Source: Actinomycetospora sp. TBRC 11914 (GTDB lineage Bacteria; Actinomycetota; Actinomycetes; Mycobacteriales; Pseudonocardiaceae). From it: 64,000 nt of DNA. Location: NCBI RefSeq assembly GCF_012933465.1, contig NZ_JABBND010000010.1:124001-188000 (forward strand). The letters run 5' to 3'. Position numbers and translations under genes: made by a program. A model generated the notes under the pieces. That model did no database searches. It was given only the letters and a program-made list of their open reading frames with translations, and was not told the DNA's origin. Positions 8,043-16,791 of the stretch are shown here, one piece after another; positions within the stretch are counted from its first letter, which is position 1, and every line of letters begins with the position of its first letter.

Positions 8043-9125
8043 GTGACCCGATCCCGTTCCCGTCGCGCGCTCGCCGTCGTCGCCGCCGCGGTCGCCGCCC
8101 TCGCCCTCGCCGCCGGGTGCTCCCGCGCGCAGGAGGCGCCGTCCTCCACCCCGGTCGCCGACCAGGGCCCCGCCCAGCAACTGCGTCTCGGCTACTTCCC
8201 GAACATCACCCACGCCGGCGCCCTGATCGGGGTGCAGAACGGGCTGTTCGCGCAGAACCTCGGCCAGACCAAGCTGACGACGGAGACGTTCAACGCCGGG
8301 CCCGAGGAGACCGCCGCGCTGCTCGGGAACTCGATCGACATCGGGTTCATCGGCTCCGGCCCGGCGATCAACGCCTACAAGCAGAACCCCGACGGCATCC
8401 GGGTCATCTCCGGGGCCACCTCGGGCGGGGCGCAGCTCGTCGTGCGGCCCGGGATCACCAGCCCGCAGCAGCTCCTGGGCAAGAAGATCGCCACCCCGCA
8501 GCTGGCGAACACCCAGGACATCGCGCTCAAGAAGTGGCTCAAGGAGAACAACCTGCCGATCGGCACCGGGCCGGGCGCCGTCGAGGTCGTCAACATCGAC
8601 AACGCCCGCGCGCTCGACGCCTACAAGACCGGTCAGCTCGACGGCGGGTGGCTCCCCGAGCCGTACGCCTCGCAGTTCGTCCTGCAGGCCGGCGCCACCC
8701 AGCTGATCGACGAGCGGACGCTGTGGCCGAACGGCCAGTTCCCGACGACGGTCGTCATCGCCCGCACCGACTTCGTCCAGGCCCACCCGGCCACCGTCGC
8801 GGCGTTCCTCAAGGGCCTCGTCGCCGCCGAGGACCTCGGGACGTCGAACCCGGCCGCCGCGAAGGCCGCCGCCAACGCGGGGCTGGGCGCCTCGGGCAGC
8901 AAGCCGCTCCCGCAGAACGTCCTCGACCGGGCGTGGAGCAGCGTCAGCCTCAACCCGGACCCGCTGGCCGCGCTCTTCCCGCAGCTCGCGCAGGACGCGG
9001 TGACGGCGGGGACCGCGAAGTCGGCGACGAACGTCAAGGGCCTCATCGACGTGGGCCCGCTCAACCAGGCGCTGACGCAGGCCGGACGGCCCACGGTGGA
9101 CGCCGCGGGCCTCGACCAGAAGTGA
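8043..9125 (+). CDS. Sulfonate/taurine-type ABC substrate-binding lipoprotein
   Basis: 360-residue periplasmic-type binding lipoprotein, lipobox ending at Cys26 (LALAAGC). LRLGYFPNITHAGALIGVQNGLF is the standard opening of the SsuA/TauA/NrtA-like family. GPAINAYKQNPDG and GGWLPEPYASQ are typical binding-cleft segments. The start is GTG directly after ACCCC; the signal peptide fixes it. First gene of a six-gene unit behind leader 1, with the ATPase 22 bases downstream. Ligand probably an aliphatic sulfonate or related sulfur compound, judged from family and operon context rather than from binding residues. Confidence 0.85.
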   Translation: MTRSRSRRALAVVAAAVAALALAAGCSRAQEAPSSTPVADQGPAQQLRLGYFPNITHAGALIGVQNGLFAQNLGQTKLTTETFNAGPEETAALLGNSIDIGFIGSGPAINAYKQNPDGIRVISGATSGGAQLVVRPGITSPQQLLGKKIATPQLANTQDIALKKWLKENNLPIGTGPGAVEVVNIDNARALDAYKTGQLDGGWLPEPYASQFVLQAGATQLIDERTLWPNGQFPTTVVIARTDFVQAHPATVAAFLKGLVAAEDLGTSNPAAAKAAANAGLGASGSKPLPQNVLDRAWSSVSLNPDPLAALFPQLAQDAVTAGTAKSATNVKGLIDVGPLNQALTQAGRPTVDAAGLDQK

Positions 9126-9147
9126 CCACCCCTCGGAGGACTGCACC

Positions 9148-9951
9148 ATGACCGCCACGCTGGACCGCCGGGACCGGGCACCCCGCACCGGCCCGCCCGC
9201 CGTCGAGGTCGCGGGAGTCTCGAAGGTGTTCGGGTCGGGGACGGACGCCGTCGTCGCGCTCGACGGCGTCGACCTCACGGTCGCCCCGGGGGAGTTCGTC
9301 TGCCTGCTCGGGGCGTCGGGGTGCGGCAAGTCGACGCTGCTCAACCTGGTCGCCGGGCTGGACCAGCCGACCTCCGGGACCGTCGCCGCCGGCACCGCGC
9401 GGCCCGCGGTGATGTTCCAGGAGGCGGCGCTGCTGCCATGGCTCACCGCGGGGCGCAACGTCGAGCTGCCGCTGCGCCTCGCCGGGGTCGGCCGTCAGCG
9501 GCGCAAGGAGCGCGCCCAGGAGCTGCTCGGCCTGGTCCGCCTCGAGGGCCAGGCCGACAAGCGGCCCCACGAGCTCTCGGGCGGCATGCGCCAGCGGGTC
9601 GCGCTCGCCCGGGCGCTCGCCGCCGCCACCGGGACCGCCGGCTCCGGCGCGACCGAGGTGCAGCCGGGCGTGCTGCTCATGGACGAGCCGTTCGGGGCGC
9701 TCGACGCGATCACCCGCGACTTCCTGCAGGCCGAGCTGCTGCGCGTCTGGGAGGCGACGGGCACGACGATCCTGTTCGTCACCCACGACGTGCGGGAGTC
9801 GGTCCGGCTGGCCGAGCGGGTCGTGCTGCTGTCGAGCCGCCCCGGTCGTGTCGTGCGGGAGTGGGGCACCGGCGAGGACACCGACGCCGAGGAGCTCCAC
9901 GACCACATCACGAGCGAGCTGCGCGAGGTGATCTCCGCCCATGGCCGCTGA
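9148..9951 (+). CDS. ABC transporter ATPase, SsuB/TauB-like
   Basis: 267 residues. Walker A GASGCGKST at about 55-63, Q-loop in VMFQEAALLPW, signature LSGGMRQRVALARAL, Walker B VLLMDEPFGALDA and switch His in LFVTHDVRESV, all typical of nitrate/sulfonate/taurine importers. A 17-residue Ala/Gly/Thr-rich insertion separates the signature from Walker B, which is unusual. Preceded by CGGAGGA. The end overlaps the permease start by 11 bases, so the two are probably translationally coupled. Confidence 0.9.
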   Translation: MTATLDRRDRAPRTGPPAVEVAGVSKVFGSGTDAVVALDGVDLTVAPGEFVCLLGASGCGKSTLLNLVAGLDQPTSGTVAAGTARPAVMFQEAALLPWLTAGRNVELPLRLAGVGRQRRKERAQELLGLVRLEGQADKRPHELSGGMRQRVALARALAAATGTAGSGATEVQPGVLLMDEPFGALDAITRDFLQAELLRVWEATGTTILFVTHDVRESVRLAERVVLLSSRPGRVVREWGTGEDTDAEELHDHITSELREVISAHGR

Positions 9952-10834
9952 CGACCAGGCGGTGCTCACCGAGGAGCGCGACGAGTCGATCGACGTGGGG
10001 CGCGGCCTCGACGCGCTCGACACCCCGACCGAACGACGGGTGCCGTGGTGGCGGCGGTTCGCGACGAGCGTCCTACCGCCGATCGTCGCGGTGGTGCTGT
10101 TCATCGTCGTCTGGCAGATCCTGTGGGCGTCGGCGATCTGGCCGGAGTTCAAGCTGCCGTCGCCGGAGGCGGTGTTCGGGACGATCGGCGCCGAGTTCGC
10201 CAGCGGCCAGGCGCTGTCGATCATCTGGACCTCGATCAGCCGTGCCGTGCTGGGCTTCCTGTTCGCCCTGGTCATCGGGACCCCGCTCGGGCTCCTGGTG
10301 GCGACCGTGCCGGTGGTGCGCTCGGCGATCGGGCCGATCCTGACCGGGCTGCAGAGCCTCCCGTCGGTGGCGTGGGTGCCCGCGGCGGTGCTGTGGTTCG
10401 GCCTGACCGACGGGACGATCTACTTCGTCGTCCTCATGGGCGCGGTGCCCTCGATCGCGAACGGCCTCGTCTCGGGGATCGAGCAGGTGCCGCCGCTGCT
10501 GCCGCGCGTCGGCTACGCGATGGGCGCGAGCCGGTCGCAGGCGGCGCGGCTGATCATGCTGCCCGCCGCCCTGCCCGGGTTCTTCGCCGGCCTCAAGCAG
10601 GGCTGGGCGTTCTCGTGGCGCTCGCTGATGGCCGCCGAGATCATCGCGACCTCGCCGAGCCTCGGCTTCGGCCTCGGCGCCTACCTCAACCAGGGCCAGT
10701 CGCTCTCGGACATGCCCTCGGTGATGGCGGCGATCCTGCTCATCCTCATCGTCGGCATCGGGGTGGAGCTGATCGCGTTCCGCCCGGCCGAGCGGCGCAT
10801 CCTGCGTGCCCGCGGCCTGGCGACCGGACCGTGA
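9941..10834 (+). CDS. ABC transporter permease, SsuC/TauC-like
   Basis: 297-residue BPD-type permease with an acidic cytoplasmic N-terminus followed by about six membrane helices. The EAA-type loop falls in GYAMGASRSQAARLIMLPAALPGFFAGLKQGW. Homodimer expected, pairing with the preceding ATPase and binding lipoprotein to import a sulfonate-type substrate. Overlaps the ATPase gene and is followed 16 bases later by the APS kinase gene on the same strand. Confidence 0.9.
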   Translation: MAADDQAVLTEERDESIDVGRGLDALDTPTERRVPWWRRFATSVLPPIVAVVLFIVVWQILWASAIWPEFKLPSPEAVFGTIGAEFASGQALSIIWTSISRAVLGFLFALVIGTPLGLLVATVPVVRSAIGPILTGLQSLPSVAWVPAAVLWFGLTDGTIYFVVLMGAVPSIANGLVSGIEQVPPLLPRVGYAMGASRSQAARLIMLPAALPGFFAGLKQGWAFSWRSLMAAEIIATSPSLGFGLGAYLNQGQSLSDMPSVMAAILLILIVGIGVELIAFRPAERRILRARGLATGP

Positions 10835-10850
10835 CCCGGGAGGACACGGC

Positions 10851-11510
10851 ATGAGCGAGACCATGCAGGTCCACCCCTCGTCGGTGCCCTGCGCGGGCGG
10901 TGCCACGGTCTGGCTGACCGGGCTGCCCAGCGCCGGGAAGTCGACCGTCGCCGCGGGGGTGGCCGACCGGCTGCGGACCGTGCGCTGCGGCGTGGAGATC
11001 CTCGACGGCGACCTCATCCGCACCAACCTGTCCAAGGGCCTCGGCTACAGCCGCGAGGACCGGGCGGTGAACATCCGCCGGATCGGGTTCGTGTCCGGCC
11101 TCCTCGCCCGCAACGGCGTCATCGTGCTGGTCGCCTCGATCGCCCCGCACGCCGACGTCCGCGAGCAGGTCCGCGCCGACCACGTCGGGCACGGGGTGCC
11201 GTTCGTCGAGGTGCACGTGTCGACGCCGCTGGAGGTCACCAGCGAGCGCGACGTCAAGGGTCTCTACGCTCGACAGCGCGCGGGCGAGGTCAGCGGGCTG
11301 ACCGGGGTGGACGACGAGTACGAGGTGCCCGAGCACCCCGACGTCGTCCTGCCCACCCACGAGCAGACGGTGGACGAGTCGGTGTCGGCGCTCATCGACC
11401 ACCTCGTCGCGCGTGGGATCACCGAGCGCCCCCACACGGGCCTGCGCGACCTGCAGCACGCCGCGTACGGCCCGAGCACCGACGAGCACGCCGGAACGGA
11501 GCACGCATGA
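10851..11510 (+). CDS. cysC: Adenylylsulfate (APS) kinase
   Basis: Cytosolic kinase phosphorylating APS with ATP to give PAPS. 219 residues. P-loop GLPSAGKST at 24-32, substrate segment [21 protein letters not shown], and the family block [15 protein letters not shown] followed by [16 protein letters not shown]. Length agrees with stand-alone CysC. The start follows GGGAGGA. No ATP sulfurylase gene is seen nearby, so APS must come from elsewhere. Its operon partners (beta-propeller protein, sulfotransferase) suggest the PAPS feeds sulfation rather than assimilation. Confidence 0.92.
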   Translation: MSETMQVHPSSVPCAGGATVWLTGLPSAGKSTVAAGVADRLRTVRCGVEILDGDLIRTNLSKGLGYSREDRAVNIRRIGFVSGLLARNGVIVLVASIAPHADVREQVRADHVGHGVPFVEVHVSTPLEVTSERDVKGLYARQRAGEVSGLTGVDDEYEVPEHPDVVLPTHEQTVDESVSALIDHLVARGITERPHTGLRDLQHAAYGPSTDEHAGTEHA

Positions 11511-12466
11511 CCGCCGTCGACACCCACGGGGTGCCGCTGCCCGACGGTGCCTCGGGCACCGTCGTCGTCCCGCCGCCGGACGGACGTCCGGGCACCTGGG
11601 CGGGGGCGCCGAGCGCGGTCCACCGCGACGGCGTCTTCCACCTCGCCTACCGGCTGCGCCGGCCCGAGGGGGAGGGGCGGGGCTACGCGAACGTCGTAGC
11701 CCGGTCGACCGACGGGGTGTCCTTCGGCGTCGTCGCCGTCGTGGACAAGGACCGGTTCGCCGCGGAGTCGCTCGAGCGGCCGGCGCTCGTGGTGACCCCG
11801 GAGGGCCGCTGGCGGCTCTACGTCAGCTGCGCGACGCCGGGTACGAAGCACTGGTGGGTCGAGCTGCTCGAGGCCGACACCCCCGAGGGACTCGCCACCG
11901 CCCCGTCGACGACGGTGCTGCCCGGCGACGCCGGGCCCGGTGGCTGGGCCGTCAAGGACCCGGTGGTGCAGTCGCACGGCGGGATCTGGCACCTGTGGGC
12001 CTCGGTCCACCCGCTCGACGACCCGGACGCCACCGACCGCATGACCACCGAGCACTACTCGAGCCCGGACGGGGTGGCCTGGACCTGGGCGGGCACCGCG
12101 CTGCGCGCCGAGGCGGGCCGCTGGGACTCTCGCGGCGTCCGCGTCAGCTCGGTGGTCGACCTCGGCGACCGGCTCGTCGCGACCTACGACGGCCGGGCCA
12201 GCGCGGCGGAGAACTGGGAGGAGCGCACCGGGGTCGCTCTCGACGGCGCGGCGTTCGGCACCTTCCGGATCGTGGGCGACGGGCCGGCCGCCCAGGCGCC
12301 CGAGCCGGCGCGCGCCGGGGCCGGGCTGCGCTACCTCGACGTCGTGGCCCTGCCCGGCGGCGGCTACCGCCTCTACTACGAGGTGACCCGCGCCGACGGG
12401 GCCCACGAGCTGCGGACCGAGGCGGTGGCGGCCCGGACCGACTCGCCGCTGGTGGACGCGGCCTGA
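11507..12466 (+). CDS. Predicted beta-propeller glycosidase-like protein (GH43-like fold)
   Basis: 319 residues, no signal peptide, so apparently cytoplasmic. Repeating beta-rich blades are visible: [68 protein letters not shown] and [16 protein letters not shown]. This repeat style is that of five-bladed GH43/GH32/GH68-type sugar-binding propellers. Catalytic acids cannot be assigned with confidence. The start overlaps cysC by four bases (ATGA), and the sulfotransferase begins one base after its stop. A role in making or processing a sulfated carbohydrate is inferred from context only. Confidence 0.6.
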   Translation: MTAVDTHGVPLPDGASGTVVVPPPDGRPGTWAGAPSAVHRDGVFHLAYRLRRPEGEGRGYANVVARSTDGVSFGVVAVVDKDRFAAESLERPALVVTPEGRWRLYVSCATPGTKHWWVELLEADTPEGLATAPSTTVLPGDAGPGGWAVKDPVVQSHGGIWHLWASVHPLDDPDATDRMTTEHYSSPDGVAWTWAGTALRAEAGRWDSRGVRVSSVVDLGDRLVATYDGRASAAENWEERTGVALDGAAFGTFRIVGDGPAAQAPEPARAGAGLRYLDVVALPGGGYRLYYEVTRADGAHELRTEAVAARTDSPLVDAA

Positions 12467-12467
12467 C

Positions 12468-13259
12468 ATGGCCCTCCCCGACTTCCTGCTGATCGGCGCG
12501 CCCAAGTGCGGGACGTCGGCGCTGCACCGGGCGCTCCAGGGACACCCGCAGCTCTTCCTGCCCGAGGTCAAGGAGCCCAAGTTCTTCCTCACCGACGGCC
12601 CGCCACCGAGCTCCGGCGGGGGCCCGGGCGACGTCGAGACCTGGGGCGAGCACGTGTGGCGCCGTGCGGACTACGAGGCGCTCTTCGATCCGGCCCCGGC
12701 CGGCGCCCGGCGCGGTGAGGGCACCGTCTTCTACCTCTACGACACCGACGCGCAGAAGCGGATCGCGGACCTCGTCCCGGACGCGAAGCTCGTCGCCGTC
12801 CTGCGCGACCCGGTGGAGCGGGCGCACTCGAACTGGTCGCACCTGCGGGAGGCCGGCCTCGAGCCCGAGGCCGACTTCCTCACCGCGTGCCGCCTCGAGC
12901 CGCAGCGCCGGGCCGCGGGCTGGGCGCACTTCTGGCACTACGTCGCGCAGGGCCGCTACGGCGAGCAGGTCGAGAACCTCTTCTCGCTCTTCCCCCGCGA
13001 GCAGGTGCTGCTAGTGCGCTACGCCGATCTCCGCGACGCCCCGGTCCTGACGGCGGACCGGGTCTGCGCCTTCCTCGGTGTGGAGACGGGGAAGGTCGGC
13101 GGGGTGCCCCGTCACCACGTGCGCTCCGACGTCCACGGCCGGACCAGCGGGCCCACCCCCGAGGAGCGGGCCGCGGCGCTGCCGTGGTTCGCCGACGACG
13201 TGGCCCGCCTGGAGTCGCTGACGGGGTGGTCCCTCGGGAGGTGGGCTTCGCCCACGTGA
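12468..13259 (+). CDS. PAPS-dependent sulfotransferase
   Basis: 263 residues. The 5'-phosphosulfate loop is IGAPKCGTSAL at about 9-19, and the 3'-phosphate-binding motif is VLRDPVERAHSNW at about 111-123, both hallmarks of the P-loop sulfotransferase family (Sulfotransfer_1/3). It transfers sulfo groups from PAPS to an acceptor, probably a carbohydrate or lipid hydroxyl; the acceptor is unknown. The last gene of the leader 1 unit, coupled to the propeller gene and downstream of the PAPS-making kinase. Its stop codon lies inside a terminator-like dyad. Confidence 0.88.
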   Translation: MALPDFLLIGAPKCGTSALHRALQGHPQLFLPEVKEPKFFLTDGPPPSSGGGPGDVETWGEHVWRRADYEALFDPAPAGARRGEGTVFYLYDTDAQKRIADLVPDAKLVAVLRDPVERAHSNWSHLREAGLEPEADFLTACRLEPQRRAAGWAHFWHYVAQGRYGEQVENLFSLFPREQVLLVRYADLRDAPVLTADRVCAFLGVETGKVGGVPRHHVRSDVHGRTSGPTPEERAAALPWFADDVARLESLTGWSLGRWASPT

Positions 13260-13296
13260 GCACTAAGTGTCGCTATACCGGCATTTAGTGCTCACG
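13255..13296. terminator. Bidirectional terminator-like dyad
   Basis: Twelve perfectly paired bases, CGTGAGCACTAA (13255-13266) with TTAGTGCTCACG (13285-13296), around an 18-base loop. It lies between two convergent genes, and the two stop codons fall within its arms. It should stop transcription from both the sulfotransferase and LLM operons. Confidence 0.75.
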
Positions 13297-14388
13297 AGCG
13301 CGCAGCGCACCGGCGCGGCCCGGATCCTCCGGGCCCCACAGCGTCGTCGTGACCTCGCGCTGCACCGCCGGGATCACCTCGGTCGCGAACCGCTCCAGCA
13401 CCTCCTGCTGCTGGGACCACGGCAGCACCGGGTTGATCGACACCGACTGGACGTCGTGCCGGTAGGCCTTGTGGTAGTCGACGATCTTCTCGGCGACCCG
13501 CTGCGACGTGCCCACCAGCGCCGGACCGTGCGCGACGGCGTCCTCCATCGTCGTGAACGACATCGTCTTGCCCTTGCGGGTGTCGCCGGCGTGCGCGGCG
13601 GCGAGCTTGGCCGCCATCGCCTCGTAGATCGGCCGGTACTGCGCGATCGCCTCGGCGTCCGAGTCGGCGAGGAAGAGCCCGCCCGAGCCGGCGCCGACGT
13701 AGCCCACCGCCGGGTCGTGCCCGTGCTCGACGAGCTTCTCGCGGTAGCGGTCGATGAGCACCTGGTAGGCCTCGCGCGGCTGCAGCGCGTTCGCCGAGAA
13801 CAGCGGGTCGCCCCACCGCGCGGCCAGGTCCACGGCGTGCGTCGACGTCGCCGAGCCGTGCCAGATGCGGAAGGGGCCGTCGAAGGGCCGCGGGAAGGTC
13901 GTGACGCCGTGCAGGTCGGCGTGGTGCGTCCCGGTCCAGTCGACGTCGGTCTCGCGCAGCAACCGGCGCAGCAGCTCGTAGTTCTCGGTGAGGTACTCGT
14001 ACTGGCGGCCCAGCTCCAGGCCGAACATGCCGAAGTGGCGGTCCTCGTTGCCCTTGCCGATGACGATCTCGAGGCGGCCGCCGGAGAGCTGGTCGACCGT
14101 CGCGTAGTCCTCGGCGACACGGACCGGGTCGAGCAGCGACAGCACCGTGACCCCGGTCGAGAGCAGGATGCGGTCGGTGGCCTGGGCGAGGGCGCCGAGC
14201 AGCACCGTCGGGGCCGAGGACACGAACTCGCCGGCGTGCCGCTCGCCCACCGCGTAGGAGTCGAACCCGAGCCGCTCGGCCCGCACCGCCGTCGCCACCA
14301 CGCGCTCGAGGCGCTCGTGCACGCTGATGATCTCCCCGGTGACCGGGTGCGGGGCGTGCGGGACGATGTCGAGGACCTGGAAGCGCAT
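13285..14388 (-). CDS. LLM-class flavin-dependent monooxygenase
   Basis: 367-residue luciferase-like (alpha/beta)8-barrel oxidoreductase, using FMNH2 supplied by a separate reductase. Family features include ERLGFDSYAVGERHAGEF near the N-terminus, LLDPVRVAEDYATVDQLSGGRLEIVIGKG, and GTSQRVAEKIVDYH near the C-terminus. The start follows AAGGAG. It lies 86 bases after the second ferredoxin gene, and is the last gene of the leader 2 unit, so it probably oxidises a sulfur compound imported by that ABC system. The exact substrate (sulfonate, sulfone or thioether) is unknown. Confidence 0.85.
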   Translation of the reverse strand: MRFQVLDIVPHAPHPVTGEIISVHERLERVVATAVRAERLGFDSYAVGERHAGEFVSSAPTVLLGALAQATDRILLSTGVTVLSLLDPVRVAEDYATVDQLSGGRLEIVIGKGNEDRHFGMFGLELGRQYEYLTENYELLRRLLRETDVDWTGTHHADLHGVTTFPRPFDGPFRIWHGSATSTHAVDLAARWGDPLFSANALQPREAYQVLIDRYREKLVEHGHDPAVGYVGAGSGGLFLADSDAEAIAQYRPIYEAMAAKLAAAHAGDTRKGKTMSFTTMEDAVAHGPALVGTSQRVAEKIVDYHKAYRHDVQSVSINPVLPWSQQQEVLERFATEVIPAVQREVTTTLWGPEDPGRAGALRAREH

Positions 14389-14474
14389 GACGGTGCTCCT
14401 TGCGGACGACGGCGGCCCGGGTCCGGGTCGCGGTGGGGCTCCGGCCGGAGCCCGGCTCGGACCAGGGGCCGGAT

Positions 14475-14825
14475 TCAGACCAACGGTGGCCCCGGCCGGT
14501 CGCCGGGCTCGTGGCGCAGCGGTGGGCCGACCGCGACCCGGGCGCCCGGGGTGCGGCCGCGGCCCCAGCCGATCGCCTCCCGGTAGCTCCCGAGTGTGCC
14601 GCCCAGCGCGGCCTCGTCGGGACCCTCCGGCAGCGGATCGCGCTCGGGAGCGACGAACAGCGCGTCGACGGGGCACCAGGCCTCGCAGAGGAAGCAGGTC
14701 TGGCAGTCGGCCTGGCGGGCGACCACCGGGACGCCGTCGGGGCCGCGGTCGAACACGTCGGTGGGACAGACGTCCACGCAGCGGTCGCAGCCGATGCAGC
14801 GCTGCGCGGAGACCAGCTCGATCAC
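14475..14825 (-). CDS. 2x[4Fe-4S] ferredoxin, copy 1
   Basis: 116 residues. Two cluster motifs, Cys10/13/16/20 (CIGCDRCVDVCP) and Cys41/44/47/51 (CQTCFLCEAWCP), predict two [4Fe-4S] clusters. A C-terminal tail contains YREAIGWGRGRTPG, a block also present in copy 2. The GTG start overlaps the flavoprotein stop in a GTGA tetranucleotide, so the two products are coupled and likely form one complex. The organisation resembles AprB-type partners of flavoproteins, but identity is not established. Confidence 0.85.
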   Translation of the reverse strand: MIELVSAQRCIGCDRCVDVCPTDVFDRGPDGVPVVARQADCQTCFLCEAWCPVDALFVAPERDPLPEGPDEAALGGTLGSYREAIGWGRGRTPGARVAVGPPLRHEPGDRPGPPLV

Positions 14826-16387
14826 GCCGCCACCTCCAGCGCCGCCGAGCGGGTCCAGGGCTCGTCGAGCCCGCCGACGTCGAGGCGGTGGTGCCACGTC
14901 GGGTCGCTGCCGGGGCGGTCCTCGCGCTTGTGCATCCCGCGCGACTCGTCGCGGGCCAGCGCCGCGGTGTACATCCAGCGGGCGACCGCGGTCATCGCCG
15001 CGGCCTCGCGTGCCCGCCACGGGTCGGCGTCGGCGAGCCCGGCGCGGGCCTCGCGCCACAGCCCGTGCAGCGTCTCGAGGGCCGGGGCGAGCCGGTCGCC
15101 GTGACGCAGGTAGTTGAGGTCGTAGGGGAGCACCTGGTCCTGGACCTCGCGCACCATCTCCCGCGCGGTGATCCCCTCCCCGCCGGCCGGTCGCAGTCCG
15201 GCGCCGCCGGCCGGGACCGCGGCCCGGCGCCGGTCGGCGACGGTGCGGGCGTGGGCGGCCGCGGCGCGTCCGGCCCAGCTGCCCGACGACAGCGCCCACG
15301 CCGCGTTGTGACTGCCCCCGCCGGTGAAGCCGCCGCAGATGTACTCGCGGGTGGCCACGTCGCCGGCGGCGTAGAGCCCGGGCACGTCGGTGTCGCACGC
15401 GGTCGAGGCCAGCGCGATCCCGCCGGTGCCGCGGACGGTGCCCTCGGCGAGCAGCGTGATCGGGAACCGGTCGGTGAAGGGGTCGATGCCCGCGCGGTCG
15501 AAGGCGAGGAAGAAGTTGGGCTGGCCGCAGCGCATCGCCTCGCGCTCGGCCGGGCCCGCGTGGTCCAGCCGGGCCAGCACCGGCTCGGAGAGCAGCGTCC
15601 GGGCGATCACCGACCGGCCGCGGGTGCTGCCCGCGCCCTCGAGCACCGTGCCGTCGGCGCGGTAGAAGGAGGCGTAGCTGTAGTAGGCGGTCTTGGTGAC
15701 CGAGCTGTGCGCGGGCGCGATCGCGTAGGCGTTGGAGAACTCCATGCCCGACAGGTGCGCCCCGACCTCGGCGGCGGCCAGCGTCCCGTCGCCGGTGTCG
15801 ACGTGGGTGCCGAGGGCGCCGCTGGCGAAGGCGCAGCCCCCGGTGGCGAGCACGACGGCGCCGGCGCGGATCCGGTAGTCGCCGCCGGCCTGGCGACGCT
15901 GCCCGGCGGCGCCGACCACGGCCCCGTCGGCGTCGGTGAGCAGTTCGAGCAGCGGGGAGTGGTCGAGGATCCGCACCCCGGCGCGGCGCACGAGCATCCG
16001 CATCCGGCGCATGTACTCCGGGCCCTGCACGCCGCGGCGGATCTGGCGGCCGTCGTCGTCGACGGGGAAGGGGTAGCGGCCGCGCGCCGCGAACTCGTTC
16101 ATGCCCGCGTAGGTCTCGTCGAGCACCCGGCCCATCCACGCCCGGTCGGCGAGGTAACCGCCGAGCGCCTCGCGGGAGGCCATCGCCTCCTCCCGGGCCT
16201 GCGGGTCCGGCTCGACGTACCAGACCCCGGTGCCGGCGGCGGCCGTCGCGCCGCTCGCCCCGCACCAGCCCTTGTCGACGAGCACGACGTCGGCCCCGGC
16301 GTCCGCGGCGCGCAGCGCCGCCCAGGTGCCGGCCGGGCCGCCGCCGGCGACGAGCACGTCGGTCTCGATCTCCAGCACGTCGCTCAC
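14822..16387 (-). CDS. Fumarate reductase/AprA-superfamily flavoprotein, copy 1
   Basis: 521 residues. FAD-binding Rossmann motif VAGGGPAGTWAALRAADAG, followed by VLVDKGWCGASGATAAAGTG and a second FAD segment VPGLYAAGDVATREYICGG, with GTVRGTGGIAL before it. These place it in the succinate dehydrogenase/fumarate reductase/APS reductase flavoprotein superfamily. Where true fumarate reductases have EF-x-x-FHPT it reads MEFSNAYAIAP, so the catalytic His motif is absent, and the His for covalent FAD attachment is also not seen. Coupled by GTGA overlaps to a ferredoxin on each side. The reaction is unknown; a reductive or oxidative step on a sulfur compound is inferred from the operon. Confidence 0.78.
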   Translation of the reverse strand: MSDVLEIETDVLVAGGGPAGTWAALRAADAGADVVLVDKGWCGASGATAAAGTGVWYVEPDPQAREEAMASREALGGYLADRAWMGRVLDETYAGMNEFAARGRYPFPVDDDGRQIRRGVQGPEYMRRMRMLVRRAGVRILDHSPLLELLTDADGAVVGAAGQRRQAGGDYRIRAGAVVLATGGCAFASGALGTHVDTGDGTLAAAEVGAHLSGMEFSNAYAIAPAHSSVTKTAYYSYASFYRADGTVLEGAGSTRGRSVIARTLLSEPVLARLDHAGPAEREAMRCGQPNFFLAFDRAGIDPFTDRFPITLLAEGTVRGTGGIALASTACDTDVPGLYAAGDVATREYICGGFTGGGSHNAAWALSSGSWAGRAAAAHARTVADRRRAAVPAGGAGLRPAGGEGITAREMVREVQDQVLPYDLNYLRHGDRLAPALETLHGLWREARAGLADADPWRAREAAAMTAVARWMYTAALARDESRGMHKREDRPGSDPTWHHRLDVGGLDEPWTRSAALEVAA

Positions 16388-16791
16388 GGGCGCGGTCCTT
16401 CCTTCTCGGCGGTGGTGGAGCCGGGTGCCGCGGGTTCGGGCGGGCGCAGCGCGCGCAGCCGCAGGGTGAAGACCTGGTTGCGGTCGTTCCGGCTGCCCGG
16501 GGTGCGCCCGTGTCCCCAGCCGATCCAGCCGCGGTACTCGCCGAACCGGCCCTCGCGGGCGAGGGACTCCTCGTCGCGCAGCGGGGAGCCCTCGGGGGCC
16601 GGCCCGGAGAGCGGTGAGACGAACAGGGCGTCGGTGGGGCAGTGGGCCTCGCACAGGAAGCAGGTCTGGCAGTCGGACTGCCGCGCGATCGACGGGTGAG
16701 CGTGCTCGTCGGCGTCGAAGACGTTGGTGGGGCAGACGTCGACGCAGATGCCGCAGTCGATGCAGCGGGCCTCGCTGATCACCTCGATCAC
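16384..16791 (-). CDS. 2x[4Fe-4S] ferredoxin, copy 2
   Basis: 135 residues. Cluster motifs at Cys10/13/16/20 (CIDCGICVDVCP) and Cys41/44/47/51 (CQTCFLCEAHCP) have the same spacing as copy 1, and YRGWIGWGHGRTPGS repeats the shared tail block. It starts at GTG inside the stop of flavoprotein copy 2 (GTGA) and ends inside the start of flavoprotein copy 1 (GTGA). Presumed electron partner of flavoprotein copy 2. The tail is longer than in copy 1. Confidence 0.85.
   Translation of the reverse strand: MIEVISEARCIDCGICVDVCPTNVFDADEHAHPSIARQSDCQTCFLCEAHCPTDALFVSPLSGPAPEGSPLRDEESLAREGRFGEYRGWIGWGHGRTPGSRNDRNQVFTLRLRALRPPEPAAPGSTTAEKEGPRP

Noticed and set aside
13267..13300. Short ORF beginning MSLYRHLVLTS near the convergent gene ends, considered as an eleventh leader
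   Set aside because: It lacks the H-x-D-x-x-R-x5-C signature and is antisense to the LLM gene within a terminator dyad.
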